The notes beneath the pieces are model-generated. The model did no database searches and was not told the DNA's origin. It saw nothing but the letters and a program-made list of their open reading frames with translations. The translations under genes were made by a program, and so were the position numbers. 64,000 bases of DNA from Chryseobacterium sp. (GTDB lineage: Bacteria > Bacteroidota > Bacteroidia > Flavobacteriales > Weeksellaceae), in assembly GCF_008014695.1 (NCBI RefSeq), contig NZ_VOXE01000003.1:124001-188000 (forward strand), read 5' to 3'. This document shows positions 14,879 to 22,676 of this stretch, one piece after another (within the stretch, counting starts at the first letter, position 1; each line of letters begins with the position of its first letter).

Positions 14879-14908
14879 TTTGGAGAGTTAGAGAAATTTG
14901 TATATTTG
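14879..14908 (+). promoter_or_regulatory. Orphan rightward promoter near the integrase
   Basis: TTTG at 14879-14882, 18 bases, TATATTTG at 14901-14908. It points right into about 100 bases that end in a terminator and contain no gene. Confidence 0.65.
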
Positions 14909-14913
14909 TAGTG

Positions 14914-15007
14914 ATTTTGTATTGCTAAAATCTTAATCACTTGAAGGAATTGGCGTTCCTTTATTTTTACAAATTCCATCGGGATCTCCTTCCGGTGGTT
15001 TTTTTAT
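14914..15007 (+). ncRNA. Candidate small RNA of the element, about 95 nt
   Basis: The predicted transcript has three stems. A long 5' stem comes from AGTGATT pairing with AATCACT, or alternatively GATTTT with AAAATC. A GGAA/TTCC hairpin follows, and then the terminator hairpin at 14976-14998. No reading frame is present. With the units at 5025-5107 and 14519-14577, it is the third gene-less rightward transcript in the element, all opposite to the main operons. Confidence 0.45.
14976..15007 (+). terminator. Rightward intrinsic terminator
   Basis: A 7-bp stem CCATCGG/CCGGTGG (one T-G pair) with a 9-base loop, followed by TTTTTTTATTTT. Confidence 0.75.
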
Positions 15008-15428
15008 TTTATGACTCTATTGTCAGTTTTATGCTTTTGCTTTTATATTTCAAAGATAATTGATAGGTATCAAAAGTTCGGGTTGTTTTTTGTACCCTTT
15101 TTTTTATTAAAAATTATCAATACAAAAGTAAGGTCTCTTCTTAAAAAAATATCCCTCGTTTTTTGTAGGGAACTAACTACCGCTTTTCATATTTCAAAGA
15201 TATTAGGTAAGTAAATAAAAATCACGTCGTTTTTTGTGCGGAATTTTTATCGATATTTTCTGTATTCTTTCAATACTTTTCTTTTTTAAATAATATCGTT
15301 AATAACTGTTTATCAATCGGTTAGATTTCTTTTATTCATTAATTTTTATCGAAAAATAATCCTTGCCATTTATTCAAAAATACGAAATGATAATCTTAAA
15401 TGAAAGTCTCTGGTTTTTTTTGATATTA
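15008..15428. other. AT-rich gene-less region, candidate origin
   Basis: No gene is supported. It holds three hairpin-like units with a common core, at 15080-15097, 15152-15171 and 15223-15241, two copies of a TATTTCAAAGATA-type sequence (about 15045 and 15190), and long A/T runs. Together with the adjacent 52-bp repeat it is the best candidate for the replication origin of the element. Confidence 0.4.
15080..15241 (+). repeat. Three core-conserved hairpin units at 71-73 bp spacing
   Basis: The core GTTTTTTGT occurs at 15085, 15158 and 15229. In the first two copies it is flanked by complementary arms that differ in sequence: GGGT/ACCC and TCCCT/AGGGA. The third copy has weaker arms (CAC/GTG). 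A constant loop with covarying stems suggests selection on structure. Confidence 0.6.
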
Positions 15429-15480
15429 AATAGTGGTGAAAGTGGTGAAAATGGTGACATTTTAAAAAAGATTAAAAAAA
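15429..15480 (-). repeat. Right copy of perfect 52-bp inverted repeat
   Basis: The exact reverse complement of 3614-3665, with three TGGTGA units at 9-bp period. It lies 7 bases beyond the integrase stop codon. Confidence 0.9.
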
Positions 15481-15487
15481 CTAAGGT

Positions 15488-16771
15488 TTAAAAATTAAAG
15501 AGAGATTCTGCATTTTTCTTTTTCTCTTTACTTTCAAAACTTGAAAGGTAATTTTGAGTGGTGGTTATTTTTTGATGTCCTAAACTCTGACGTATAAATT
15601 CAATTGATACATTGTCATTCATCAATTTGGTTGCAAATGAATGGCGCGCCCAATTTGATGATATATCTGCAGTGATACCTGCTTTATGTGCAATCTTTTT
15701 TATATGCTGATTAATAAATCTGGTAAATGATTGGATATGTCTGCGCTGGTCTTCCGGGGATAGCCTTCCTGAAATGATAGGAAATACATATCCGGTTTTA
15801 GCTTTATTGCCATACTTCTTAATAATTTCCCGATGCAGATCCAGGATGACTACTTCAATTACCTGTGCCTTTTCCTTGGTTGTATTTTCCGTTTTCGATC
15901 GGATAAATTTAAAAGTATCCTCCGAGAGATTCTTATATTTCAGCTTTGCAACATCCTTGATATTCATTCCATTACTGGCATATGAGAAAAACCAAAATGC
16001 CTTCGCTTTTTCCTGATCTTCATTTTCCGGGATTACTTCCATTAATTTTTTCAGATCGGCATTATCTAGTGATTTATTGGTTTTTTCACTTCCAGGAATC
16101 TTATATCCGTTTTTATTATATTTTGAATGGAAGGGATAAGAGATAGCGCTATCTGCATTATCATTAAAAATGCTTCGCAGGGGCCTTAAATAAATTCCTA
16201 TCGTAGTTCCGGACTTATCGTTAGATTTCATCCACCTTTCATATTGGTTCAAAAATTCAGCATCGATTTGGTGCAATCTTATTTTTCCTTTAATCCTTTT
16301 GAAGTCAATAAACTGTTGAATTGATTTTATGCTGGAATCGTAATTTGAAGCGGTTCCTTCCTTGCCGTCTCTTTTAAGCTTTGCTATTTTAAAATCATAA
16401 AGATTTTGAAGGGAATCGCCGACTGCAAATTTTGGCCTTTTCATCAGTTCCCTGAATTCGGAGAAATTGAAAATAGAAAGAGATCGCGCCTTAGTTTCCG
16501 CATCTCTCAAATAGGCCTCCATCTTATCTTTGATGGGTTTAATTTCAACTTCATGTATCCAATCCGCCTTACTTTTGTTTTTCTTAACTTCCTGCCACTG
16601 TTCTGTTCTATTAAATTCCTCCTTATTAGAGAAATAGAATGGAGCAAGGATATATGCGCGTTTTTGCGTGTTTTTGTCATATGCTGCCAATTGCGCAGGA
16701 TATGTGCCATCTGCCCTCCTTAGGTGGTCCGTCTCTCTGAAATAATACTTAATTGTAAACTGATCAAACAT
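15488..16771 (-). CDS. int: Tyrosine recombinase integrase of the element
   Basis: A 427-residue phage/transposon-type integrase of the Bacteroidota group. It has an N-terminal arm-binding domain (about 1-100), a SAM-like core-binding domain (120-220) and a catalytic domain. Visible catalytic residues are Lys at about 293, ARHSFAT with Arg376, His399 in LGHQ, and the nucleophile Tyr408 in TTQNYL. The usual first Arg is Met269 in SNGMNIKD, as some Bacteroidota integrases also lack it. It lies at the right end next to attR and should integrate the element into tRNA-Asn. A 15-bp direct repeat straddles its start. Confidence 0.93.
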   Translation of the reverse strand: MFDQFTIKYYFRETDHLRRADGTYPAQLAAYDKNTQKRAYILAPFYFSNKEEFNRTEQWQEVKKNKSKADWIHEVEIKPIKDKMEAYLRDAETKARSLSIFNFSEFRELMKRPKFAVGDSLQNLYDFKIAKLKRDGKEGTASNYDSSIKSIQQFIDFKRIKGKIRLHQIDAEFLNQYERWMKSNDKSGTTIGIYLRPLRSIFNDNADSAISYPFHSKYNKNGYKIPGSEKTNKSLDNADLKKLMEVIPENEDQEKAKAFWFFSYASNGMNIKDVAKLKYKNLSEDTFKFIRSKTENTTKEKAQVIEVVILDLHREIIKKYGNKAKTGYVFPIISGRLSPEDQRRHIQSFTRFINQHIKKIAHKAGITADISSNWARHSFATKLMNDNVSIEFIRQSLGHQKITTTQNYLSSFESKEKKKNAESLFNF

Positions 16772-16803
16772 TGCTTCGTGTTTTAATTAATAATACTTAA
16801 TTG
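16741..16803. repeat. 15-bp direct repeat across the integrase start
   Basis: AATAATACTTAATTG occurs at 16741-16755, inside the first int codons, and again at 16789-16803, just upstream. The spacing is 48 bp. These could be arm-type integrase sites or an autoregulatory operator. Confidence 0.65.
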
Positions 16804-16965
16804 CAAGCTATATAAATATGATTACTTTATTACTTAACAACAAAATTAATACAAATATTTGATAAACAATAATAAAATTTGAAAACTATATATTATTAAT
16901 CTCTTTAAAAATAAGGTTTTACACAATTTTAGAAAACTATATAAAACTATCAAAAACATAAATAT
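16804..16965. other. AT-rich right end of the element
   Basis: About 160 bases of very AT-rich sequence between the int promoter area and attR, with no gene. It is a likely place for int promoter and integrase/excisionase binding. Confidence 0.4.
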
Positions 16966-17015
16966 TCTGACTGTTAATCAGAGGGTCCTTGGTTCGAGCC
17001 CAAGAAGAGGAGCAA
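16966..17015 (+). repeat. attR: displaced 3' part of tRNA-Asn
   Basis: Identical over 50 bp to 3403-3452. It is the original chromosomal 3' end of the tRNA gene, cut off from its 5' half by the insertion. It still carries the native tRNA terminator just after it. Confidence 0.93.
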
Positions 17016-17046
17016 ATCCCAGACAGCAATGTTTGGGATTTTTTTA
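17014..17046 (+). terminator. Original terminator of tRNA-Asn, displaced
   Basis: An 11-bp stem (17014-17024 with 17031-17041, one G-T pair) with a 6-base loop and a T run, directly after the attR repeat. It must have served tRNA-Asn before the element inserted. Confidence 0.75.
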
Positions 17047-17120
17047 TGCCTCAATTTCTCCTAAAAACATATAATGAGCACAGTTTTTGATTAAACAGAC
17101 TGGTCTACAAAAAATATAAC

Positions 17121-19634
17121 GTGCAGCTTAAACCCTTTTTCAGGATTTTATTTTTCCTGTTTCCCCTCATTATTTCAGCACAACATACGTTGAACGGAAA
17201 AATCACGGACGCAAAAAGCAGCAAACCCATTACAGGCGTTGAAATTTATGTGAATGAATCAACAACTCCCTTCCTTAAAACAACCGATGGAAATTTCAAA
17301 ATTGTTTTAGACTCTTTGATAAAAAAGCTGAAATTTGTAAAGACAGGCTATTCAGAAGAGGTGTTGAGCGTAGACAGCACAGCGGTAAACTTCGCGGTGT
17401 CGATGACTCCTATAACCGAAAAAGTGGGTAACATTGAAGCCGTAGTCATCAGCCAGATCAGAAAAAAATACAAAAACCGGAAAGAAAATCCCGCTTACGC
17501 CATTATGCAGAAAGTATGGGCGAAAAAACGCAACAATGGACTTGCAAAATTCGACACCTATCAGTTCAAGGAATATGAGAAAATCGAATTTGATCTGAGC
17601 AATATCGACAGTACTTTCATGAAGAAGAAACTCTTCAAAAACATGGATTTTATTTTCAATTATGCTGATTCTGCAGCGAATGGAAATTTAGCCCTTCCGG
17701 TTTTCCTGAATGAGGCACTCTATGACAATTACGGAAAAAACACGCCGGAGAAAAAAGAGAAAAGACTTCTGACTGCGCAGAAAACTTCAGGTTTCCAGGA
17801 CAATCAGATTGTTACCTTGACTGCAAAAAACCTTTACCGTAATTTCGATATTTACGATCCTATTGTGAATTTCTTCGACATTGGGTTCCCGAATCCGGTT
17901 GCCAAAGACGGTTTCAGCACGTATGACTATGCACTGACCGACTCACTGTTTATTCGGGGGGAAGAGGTGTATAAAATCCAATACGAGCCCAGAAGAACCG
18001 ATGTTCTGGCTTTCCAGGGCTTCCTGTATATTTCAAAAGAAAAATATGCGGTCGTAAAGGCGACTTTAAGATCCACCAAGAAAATCAATGTCAATTATGT
18101 GAACGGTCTTTTCACGGAACTCGAATACGACAATCCTGACGAGAACACTTACCTGCCGAAAAAAATTAAAACCGAAATCGAACTTTCAACCTTCAGCAAA
18201 AGCAAAAAATCCAAAGGCCTGATTGCCAAAAGAAGTGTTGATTATTCCGATTATATCTTCAATAAACCCATTGATGAAGCCGTCTTTAAATTGCCGGAAC
18301 CGGAACCTGAAACCCTCGTGAAAAGTGATGATTTCTGGCAAAATTCGCGCACCGATTCCTTAAGTACGACCGAGAAGGGCATTTATGAAATGCTTGGTAA
18401 GCTGGAAGACACTCCGAAATTCAACAATATTGTAAAATTATACGAAACACTGGCATCTGGTTATTATAATGTTGGAAAGGCCATCGATATCGGAAGTTTA
18501 TATTCTATTTACGGGTACAATGAAGTGGAAGGACACCGGATTCGTCTGGGAGCGCGAACGTATTTTTCACAAAATGATATCTGGAGAATCCAGGGTTACG
18601 GCGCTTACGGTTTCCGCGACAACCAGTTTAAATATGGTGTTGAAGCAAAATACATGTTCAATAAAATCAACCGTTTTACTTTAGGCGTCGGAACCAGAAG
18701 AGATATTATGCAGTTGGGCGTGCAACTCACAAATGACGACGGGATTATGTCGCGTTCATTTGCTTCGTCCTCTATTTTTGGGCGCGGAGAAAATGCGTCG
18801 CTGAGTTCGGTGAGTCAGACCAACATTTTTGCGTCGATTGATCCGTGGAAAAATTTCCAGATCCGGATGGACGGTACTTTACAGAGCTTAAAATCGGCCA
18901 ATCCAGACAATTTCAGCCTTTTGTACCATTATAACGATGAAATACGGAAGACTGTGAATGATTCGCATCTTACCTTAAGCCTGATTGCAAGACCTGGGGC
19001 GAAATTTTCGCAGACCGGCGTTGACCGTTACGAGCATTCTACCCTTGCGCCGACTTTTGTCCTGAAATATACGAAAGGAATCGAAGGCCTCTTCAACGCA
19101 GATTTCGGATATAACAAGGTTCAGTTTATGTATTACCAACCGGTAATCGTAGGAAGCTGGGGAAAATCGCTGATTAATTTTGAAGTCGGTAAAAACTTCA
19201 ACACCGTTCCACTGGCTCTGCAGAACATCATTCCGGGAAACCAGTCTTACAGTTTGGCTCAGAATACTTTTGCACAGCTTAACTATTATGAATTTGTTGC
19301 CGATGCCTATTCCACTCTGCATTACGAACACCACTTCAATGGAAAAATCCTGTCGTTTATTCCTTTGATCAAAAAACTGAAATTCCGTGAACTCGCTTTC
19401 TTCCGCGGTGCATACGGAACATTAAGTGACGCGTCGAAACAGATCAACATCGGAGCCCAACAATATACGGCACCAAGCGATCATATATATTATGAATACG
19501 GTTTCGGTATCGAAAATATCGGTTTTGGTAATCTCCGGATCTTACGGGTCGATTTCAACTGGCGCGGAAATTATCTCGACCGCCCTGATGTGAAGAAATT
19601 CGGCATCAAAGCAGGTTTGCAGTGGGCGTTTTAG
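17121..19634 (+). CDS. DUF5686 / carboxypeptidase-regulatory-like outer-membrane protein
   Basis: An 837-residue protein with a signal peptide (residues 1-20, ...FPLIISAQ), a CarboxypepD_reg-like beta-sandwich (about 22-95, TLNGKITDAKSSKPITGVEI) and a long DUF5686 region predicted to form an outer-membrane barrel ending in Phe. It starts with GTG. Such proteins are common in Bacteroidota and have no proven function. A role in nutrient uptake or envelope assembly is only suggested by the fold. It is the first chromosomal gene right of the element. Confidence 0.85.
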   Translation: MQLKPFFRILFFLFPLIISAQHTLNGKITDAKSSKPITGVEIYVNESTTPFLKTTDGNFKIVLDSLIKKLKFVKTGYSEEVLSVDSTAVNFAVSMTPITEKVGNIEAVVISQIRKKYKNRKENPAYAIMQKVWAKKRNNGLAKFDTYQFKEYEKIEFDLSNIDSTFMKKKLFKNMDFIFNYADSAANGNLALPVFLNEALYDNYGKNTPEKKEKRLLTAQKTSGFQDNQIVTLTAKNLYRNFDIYDPIVNFFDIGFPNPVAKDGFSTYDYALTDSLFIRGEEVYKIQYEPRRTDVLAFQGFLYISKEKYAVVKATLRSTKKINVNYVNGLFTELEYDNPDENTYLPKKIKTEIELSTFSKSKKSKGLIAKRSVDYSDYIFNKPIDEAVFKLPEPEPETLVKSDDFWQNSRTDSLSTTEKGIYEMLGKLEDTPKFNNIVKLYETLASGYYNVGKAIDIGSLYSIYGYNEVEGHRIRLGARTYFSQNDIWRIQGYGAYGFRDNQFKYGVEAKYMFNKINRFTLGVGTRRDIMQLGVQLTNDDGIMSRSFASSSIFGRGENASLSSVSQTNIFASIDPWKNFQIRMDGTLQSLKSANPDNFSLLYHYNDEIRKTVNDSHLTLSLIARPGAKFSQTGVDRYEHSTLAPTFVLKYTKGIEGLFNADFGYNKVQFMYYQPVIVGSWGKSLINFEVGKNFNTVPLALQNIIPGNQSYSLAQNTFAQLNYYEFVADAYSTLHYEHHFNGKILSFIPLIKKLKFRELAFFRGAYGTLSDASKQINIGAQQYTAPSDHIYYEYGFGIENIGFGNLRILRVDFNWRGNYLDRPDVKKFGIKAGLQWAF

Positions 19635-19664
19635 ATCCTCATCGATAACATCAACACAATATAA

Positions 19665-19695
19665 AAATCCCCGACTCAAAAAGAATCGGGGATTT
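19665..19695. terminator. Bidirectional terminator
   Basis: A 10-bp stem AAATCCCCGA/TCGGGGATTT between the converging DUF5686 and rpmA genes, with A/T tracts on both sides. Confidence 0.8.
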
Positions 19696-19715
19696 AATCT
19701 GTATAAACGCTTTTA

Positions 19716-19973
19716 TTATGCGTTCGGTTCAATAGATACGAATGATCTGTTGTTTTGTTTCTTTCTGAAAACTACTTTTCCAGCAACAAGTGCGTGCAAA
19801 GTGTGGTCTTTACCCATTCCCACGTTTTCACCTGGGTGGTGCGTTGTACCTCTCTGTCTCACGATGATGTTTCCTGCAATAGCTTCCTGACCTCCGAAAA
19901 TCTTTACACCCAGTCTTTTGGAATGTGATTCTCTACCGTTTTTGGAACTACCAACTCCTTTTTTGTGTGCCAT
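19716..19973 (-). CDS. rpmA: 50S ribosomal protein L27
   Basis: An 85-residue L27 beginning [20 protein letters not shown], with the core motif [15 protein letters not shown] and [12 protein letters not shown]. It is part of the large ribosomal subunit near the peptidyl-transferase centre. It lies 26 bases after rplU in the usual rplU-rpmA operon. There is no N-terminal extension of the kind cleaved in Firmicutes. Confidence 0.97.
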   Translation of the reverse strand: MAHKKGVGSSKNGRESHSKRLGVKIFGGQEAIAGNIIVRQRGTTHHPGENVGMGKDHTLHALVAGKVVFRKKQNNRSFVSIEPNA

Positions 19974-19999
19974 TTTATTTTAAGGTTTTTTGGTTAAAA

Positions 20000-20425
20000 T
20001 TATTCAGCGGTTTCGCTGTCAGATTTAGTTGTTGTTTTAGCGACAGGAGCTTCTTCAGCAGCTGCAGTTTCTTTTTTGGCTTTCGGTGCTGCCTTTTTCT
20101 CTTCTTTTTTGTTATCAAATCCGGTGATACCAGTGATTTGAATTTGAGTTAAAGACTGACGGTGACCGTTTTTCTTTTCGTAACCTTTTCTTCTTTTCTT
20201 TTTGAAGATAATTACTTTATCAGCTTTCAGGTGATTGATGATTTCAGCATCAACAGTGATACCGCTTACAGCTGGGGCGCCGATTGTTGTAGAACCGTTT
20301 ACAGTAAGAAGAATTTTATCGAACGAAATTTTCGCCCCTATATCTCCTTTCAAACGGTTTACAAACAACTTCTGGTCTTGCTCAACTTTGTATTGAAGCC
20401 CTGCTATTTCTACAATTGCAAACAT
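20000..20425 (-). CDS. rplU: 50S ribosomal protein L21
   Basis: A 141-residue L21: MFAIVEIAGLQYKVEQDQKL at the start, KRRKGYEKKNGHRQ near residue 80 and a C-terminal Lys/Ala/Glu-rich tail of about 35 residues typical of Flavobacteria. It binds 23S rRNA. First gene of the rplU-rpmA operon. Confidence 0.96.
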   Translation of the reverse strand: MFAIVEIAGLQYKVEQDQKLFVNRLKGDIGAKISFDKILLTVNGSTTIGAPAVSGITVDAEIINHLKADKVIIFKKKRRKGYEKKNGHRQSLTQIQITGITGFDNKKEEKKAAPKAKKETAAAEEAPVAKTTTKSDSETAE

Positions 20426-20574
20426 TGTTTATAAATTTTGTTAGTTAATTCGAGGTGCAAAAATAAGAAATAATTCTGAGTTATCCACAATGATGTAAAA
20501 AAATTTAAGTATTATGGTTTATTTTGAACTTTTAAGAACTAGATAACTCATTAATCTTCCTCGCCTTTTTATTC

Positions 20575-20582
20575 TATATTTG
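20575..20582 (+). promoter_or_regulatory. Promoter -7 box of the lipoprotein gene
   Basis: TATATTTG at 20575-20582. It overlaps the TTG at 20580, so the coding start must be the later ATG at 20598. Confidence 0.5.
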
Positions 20583-20597
20583 AAAAAAAATAATTCT

Positions 20598-21140
20598 ATG
20601 AAGTATTTCGTATATATGCTAATGTGTATGGCTTTGGTTTCATGTACAGTATATGGTTTTTCCAATGATTACGGCAAATTGTCAGAATCCGAAAAACTGA
20701 GGATTTCCTCTCTCAAAGATTTTAAACAAACCGACACCTTACATGTTTACAAGATTAACGGATTGCAGCTCAAAGAGGAACTGAAAAAACATCCTAAAAG
20801 TCTTGTTTATATTTTTTCCAATGGCTGCACATCCAGCTATTGCCTTCCCATGTCCAATTACGAAACTTTCGCGCGAGAAAACGGTTACAAACTTTATTTG
20901 GTCATGAGTGGCTACGGCAAGCTTCAGCAAACCATCGGTCAGCGTTCAGAGGTTTTTACCACTACTCTTTTTGCGATCGATAATGAATTTTACAACTCAA
21001 ATTATGAAGTGAGATATTCTCGCATGTTTGAAAATGATCTTCGTGGGATTGCAAGAAAAGAAAAACCAAAATGGGAAGGAAATCTATTCTTCTTCACTAA
21101 TGGTGAGCTTACCAAAGTGTCCCAGGAATTAAAAAATTAA
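20598..21140 (+). CDS. Lipoprotein with possible thioredoxin-like fold
   Basis: A 180-residue protein with a lipoprotein signal (MKYFVYMLMCMALVSC, Cys16 as the lipid site). A KSLVYIFSNGCTSSYCLP segment, then a strand-helix pattern, looks like a redoxin fold with a Cys-x5-Cys pair. It ends 2 bases before the acyltransferase start, so the two form an operon. The function is not known. It may help modify envelope glycans with its partner. This is inference. Confidence 0.65.
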   Translation: MKYFVYMLMCMALVSCTVYGFSNDYGKLSESEKLRISSLKDFKQTDTLHVYKINGLQLKEELKKHPKSLVYIFSNGCTSSYCLPMSNYETFARENGYKLYLVMSGYGKLQQTIGQRSEVFTTTLFAIDNEFYNSNYEVRYSRMFENDLRGIARKEKPKWEGNLFFFTNGELTKVSQELKN

Positions 21141-21142
21141 CC

Positions 21143-22234
21143 ATGCAAAGAGATTTATATATTGATTTTGCAAAGGGTTTCGCCACCCTTGCCATTATTT
21201 TCATCCATACCGTATTCTGGTCCGGACAGTTTTATGTTCCTTCAGAAATGCGGGTGCTGTCTCTGCTCATCGACGTGCCTTTGTTTTACGCATTAAGCGG
21301 CATCACATCCGGCGGAAATATCGAAAAAACGCTTTACCGCCTGCTGAAACTGCAGATCACCTTCATGATTTTCGTGACTTTTCTTTTCTTTCTTGATTAT
21401 TTTTTCAAGGTTTTCGGTCTGAACATGTTCGGATTAGACTGGATGAAGGATTTCTATTCCACTTTCGGGACGAAATATGTGCCGCAAAGCATTTCTGATG
21501 TTCCGCAGTGGCAGAATCTCGGGAACTGGTATCTTCATCAATATACCAATGCCGACACTTTCCCTGTGGTGATGGGAAGCTTCTGGTATTTGAAGGTTTA
21601 TTTTATCCTGACCGTTTTCGGCGTGCTGATCCTAAGGTTTTTCCCGAAACACATCAACTGGTTTATCGCGCTCTGTTTTGGTCTTACGCTGATTTTCAAT
21701 TTACTTCCTCACTATTATCCGAGTGGACAGGTCGGTTACGTGGCCTTTTACCTCGGTCTTTTTCTTGCCGCCCATCAGTTGAAAGGTAAAAAAATTCCTA
21801 CAAAATGGATTCCCATTTTATATGGAGCATTAACGGTCATTTTCATGCTTCTTTTCTGGAATTACGGCAAAGAATTTTTCATGACGATGAACAAAGCTAA
21901 ATTCCCGCCGAAACTGCTCTACATTTTCTGGTCTTCTTTTTCCCTGCTGACTCTTTTTGTGCTCTATAACCGTTTGAAAATTACAAAAGAAAGCATCATT
22001 ACTTACATTGGGAAAAATGCTATTTTCTTTTATTTTGCACAGGGAATGAGTTCTTCACTCGTTTACTTTCTGGTTGTTGAAATCAAAGATACAATGCCTT
22101 GGTGGATCTTAATGATTCTCATCTATTTTATTAATATTTTGATGGCCTTTGTGCTGGCTAAGGGGCTGAAATTTATCGATTCTGTCGGCTGGAAAATCCT
22201 TGAGTTTCTGCGAAAAAAAACTGCTTCGGTATAA
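21143..22234 (+). CDS. Membrane acyltransferase, acyltransferase-3 family
   Basis: A 363-residue protein with about ten membrane helices. It opens with DLYIDFAKGFATLAIIFIHT, which holds the family's early conserved His, followed by PLFYALSG. Acyltransferase-3 proteins O-acylate sugars, peptidoglycan or lipids at the inner membrane. The substrate cannot be told. It is coupled to the upstream lipoprotein gene. Confidence 0.82.
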   Translation: MQRDLYIDFAKGFATLAIIFIHTVFWSGQFYVPSEMRVLSLLIDVPLFYALSGITSGGNIEKTLYRLLKLQITFMIFVTFLFFLDYFFKVFGLNMFGLDWMKDFYSTFGTKYVPQSISDVPQWQNLGNWYLHQYTNADTFPVVMGSFWYLKVYFILTVFGVLILRFFPKHINWFIALCFGLTLIFNLLPHYYPSGQVGYVAFYLGLFLAAHQLKGKKIPTKWIPILYGALTVIFMLLFWNYGKEFFMTMNKAKFPPKLLYIFWSSFSLLTLFVLYNRLKITKESIITYIGKNAIFFYFAQGMSSSLVYFLVVEIKDTMPWWILMILIYFINILMAFVLAKGLKFIDSVGWKILEFLRKKTASV

Positions 22235-22246
22235 CCGAAGCAGTTT
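22218..22246. terminator. Terminator hairpin overlapping the acyltransferase stop
   Basis: A 13-bp perfect stem, AAACTGCTTCGGT with ACCGAAGCAGTTT. The acyltransferase stop codon falls at the loop. It separates this gene from the converging small membrane-protein gene. Confidence 0.75.
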
Positions 22247-22265
22247 AAATATAGGTGAAGAAAGA

Positions 22266-22508
22266 TTAGTCAGTTCTTTTGTTTCCTCTTGCAACTACAG
22301 CAATCAGGATGATTAAGAGTAATGCTCCGATTACCCAGTAAATTGGATTTGCGAACCATTCTTCGGTAGAGGTTGTGGTGGAAGTTGTAGTAATATCCAC
22401 ATCAGGTGTTGTTGTTTCCTGGGCAAAAGCGATAAAGCTGAAGAACAGTGTAAACACTAATACTGCAAAGTTTTCCAGTTTTCTTGAAAGTACATTTTTC
22501 GTTTCCAT
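22266..22508 (-). CDS. Small exported membrane protein, 80 aa
   Basis: An 80-residue protein with a signal-like helix (residues 13-29, ending FAQ), a Thr/Ser-rich linker and one membrane helix (about 54-72), then a short basic tail. No recognised family. The Thr-rich linker suggests an exported or periplasmic loop. Confidence 0.6.
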   Translation of the reverse strand: METKNVLSRKLENFAVLVFTLFFSFIAFAQETTTPDVDITTTSTTTSTEEWFANPIYWVIGALLLIILIAVVARGNKRTD

Positions 22509-22676
22509 AATTGATTAATTTTTAATGTTAGTTTAAAATTTGTTAATTTGGATTTCCAATAGACGTGCCAAAATCTTCAATGTATATTTTTGCATGTGAA
22601 TTATATAAATTCAAAATATAATTCTGTAAATAATCAATCCAATAATATAAATTTATAAAAATAATTCTATAGAACA

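Larger units (their letters stand above)
3403..17015. mobile_element. Integrated tRNA-Asn element, candidate phage satellite (PICI/P4-like)
   Basis: A 13.6 kb unit between perfect 50-bp attL and attR repeats. It encodes a tyrosine integrase, an excisionase-like HTH protein, an SF3 helicase, a prim-pol primase, a phage-tail-like protein, a DUF5681 protein, an XRE repressor switch, many small unknown proteins and an Abi_2 defence gene. I see no capsid, portal, large terminase, lysis, relaxase or conjugation gene. Size and order resemble Gram-negative PICIs and P4-type satellites. A defective prophage or an integrative plasmid are the alternatives. Confidence 0.8.

Noticed and set aside
15011-15214. 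67-codon plus-strand reading frame in the candidate origin region
   Set aside because: It consists mainly of Phe/Leu/Lys codons from A/T runs, starts just after a terminator and spans the repeated hairpins. Better explained as noncoding.
3450-17015. CRISPR array or insertion sequence within the element
   Set aside because: No regularly spaced identical repeats with unique spacers and no transposase gene were seen. The three hairpin units differ in their arms.
3450-17015. Integrative conjugative or mobilisable element
   Set aside because: No relaxase, coupling protein or type IV secretion gene is present. Replication, switch and tail-like genes point to a phage-related element.
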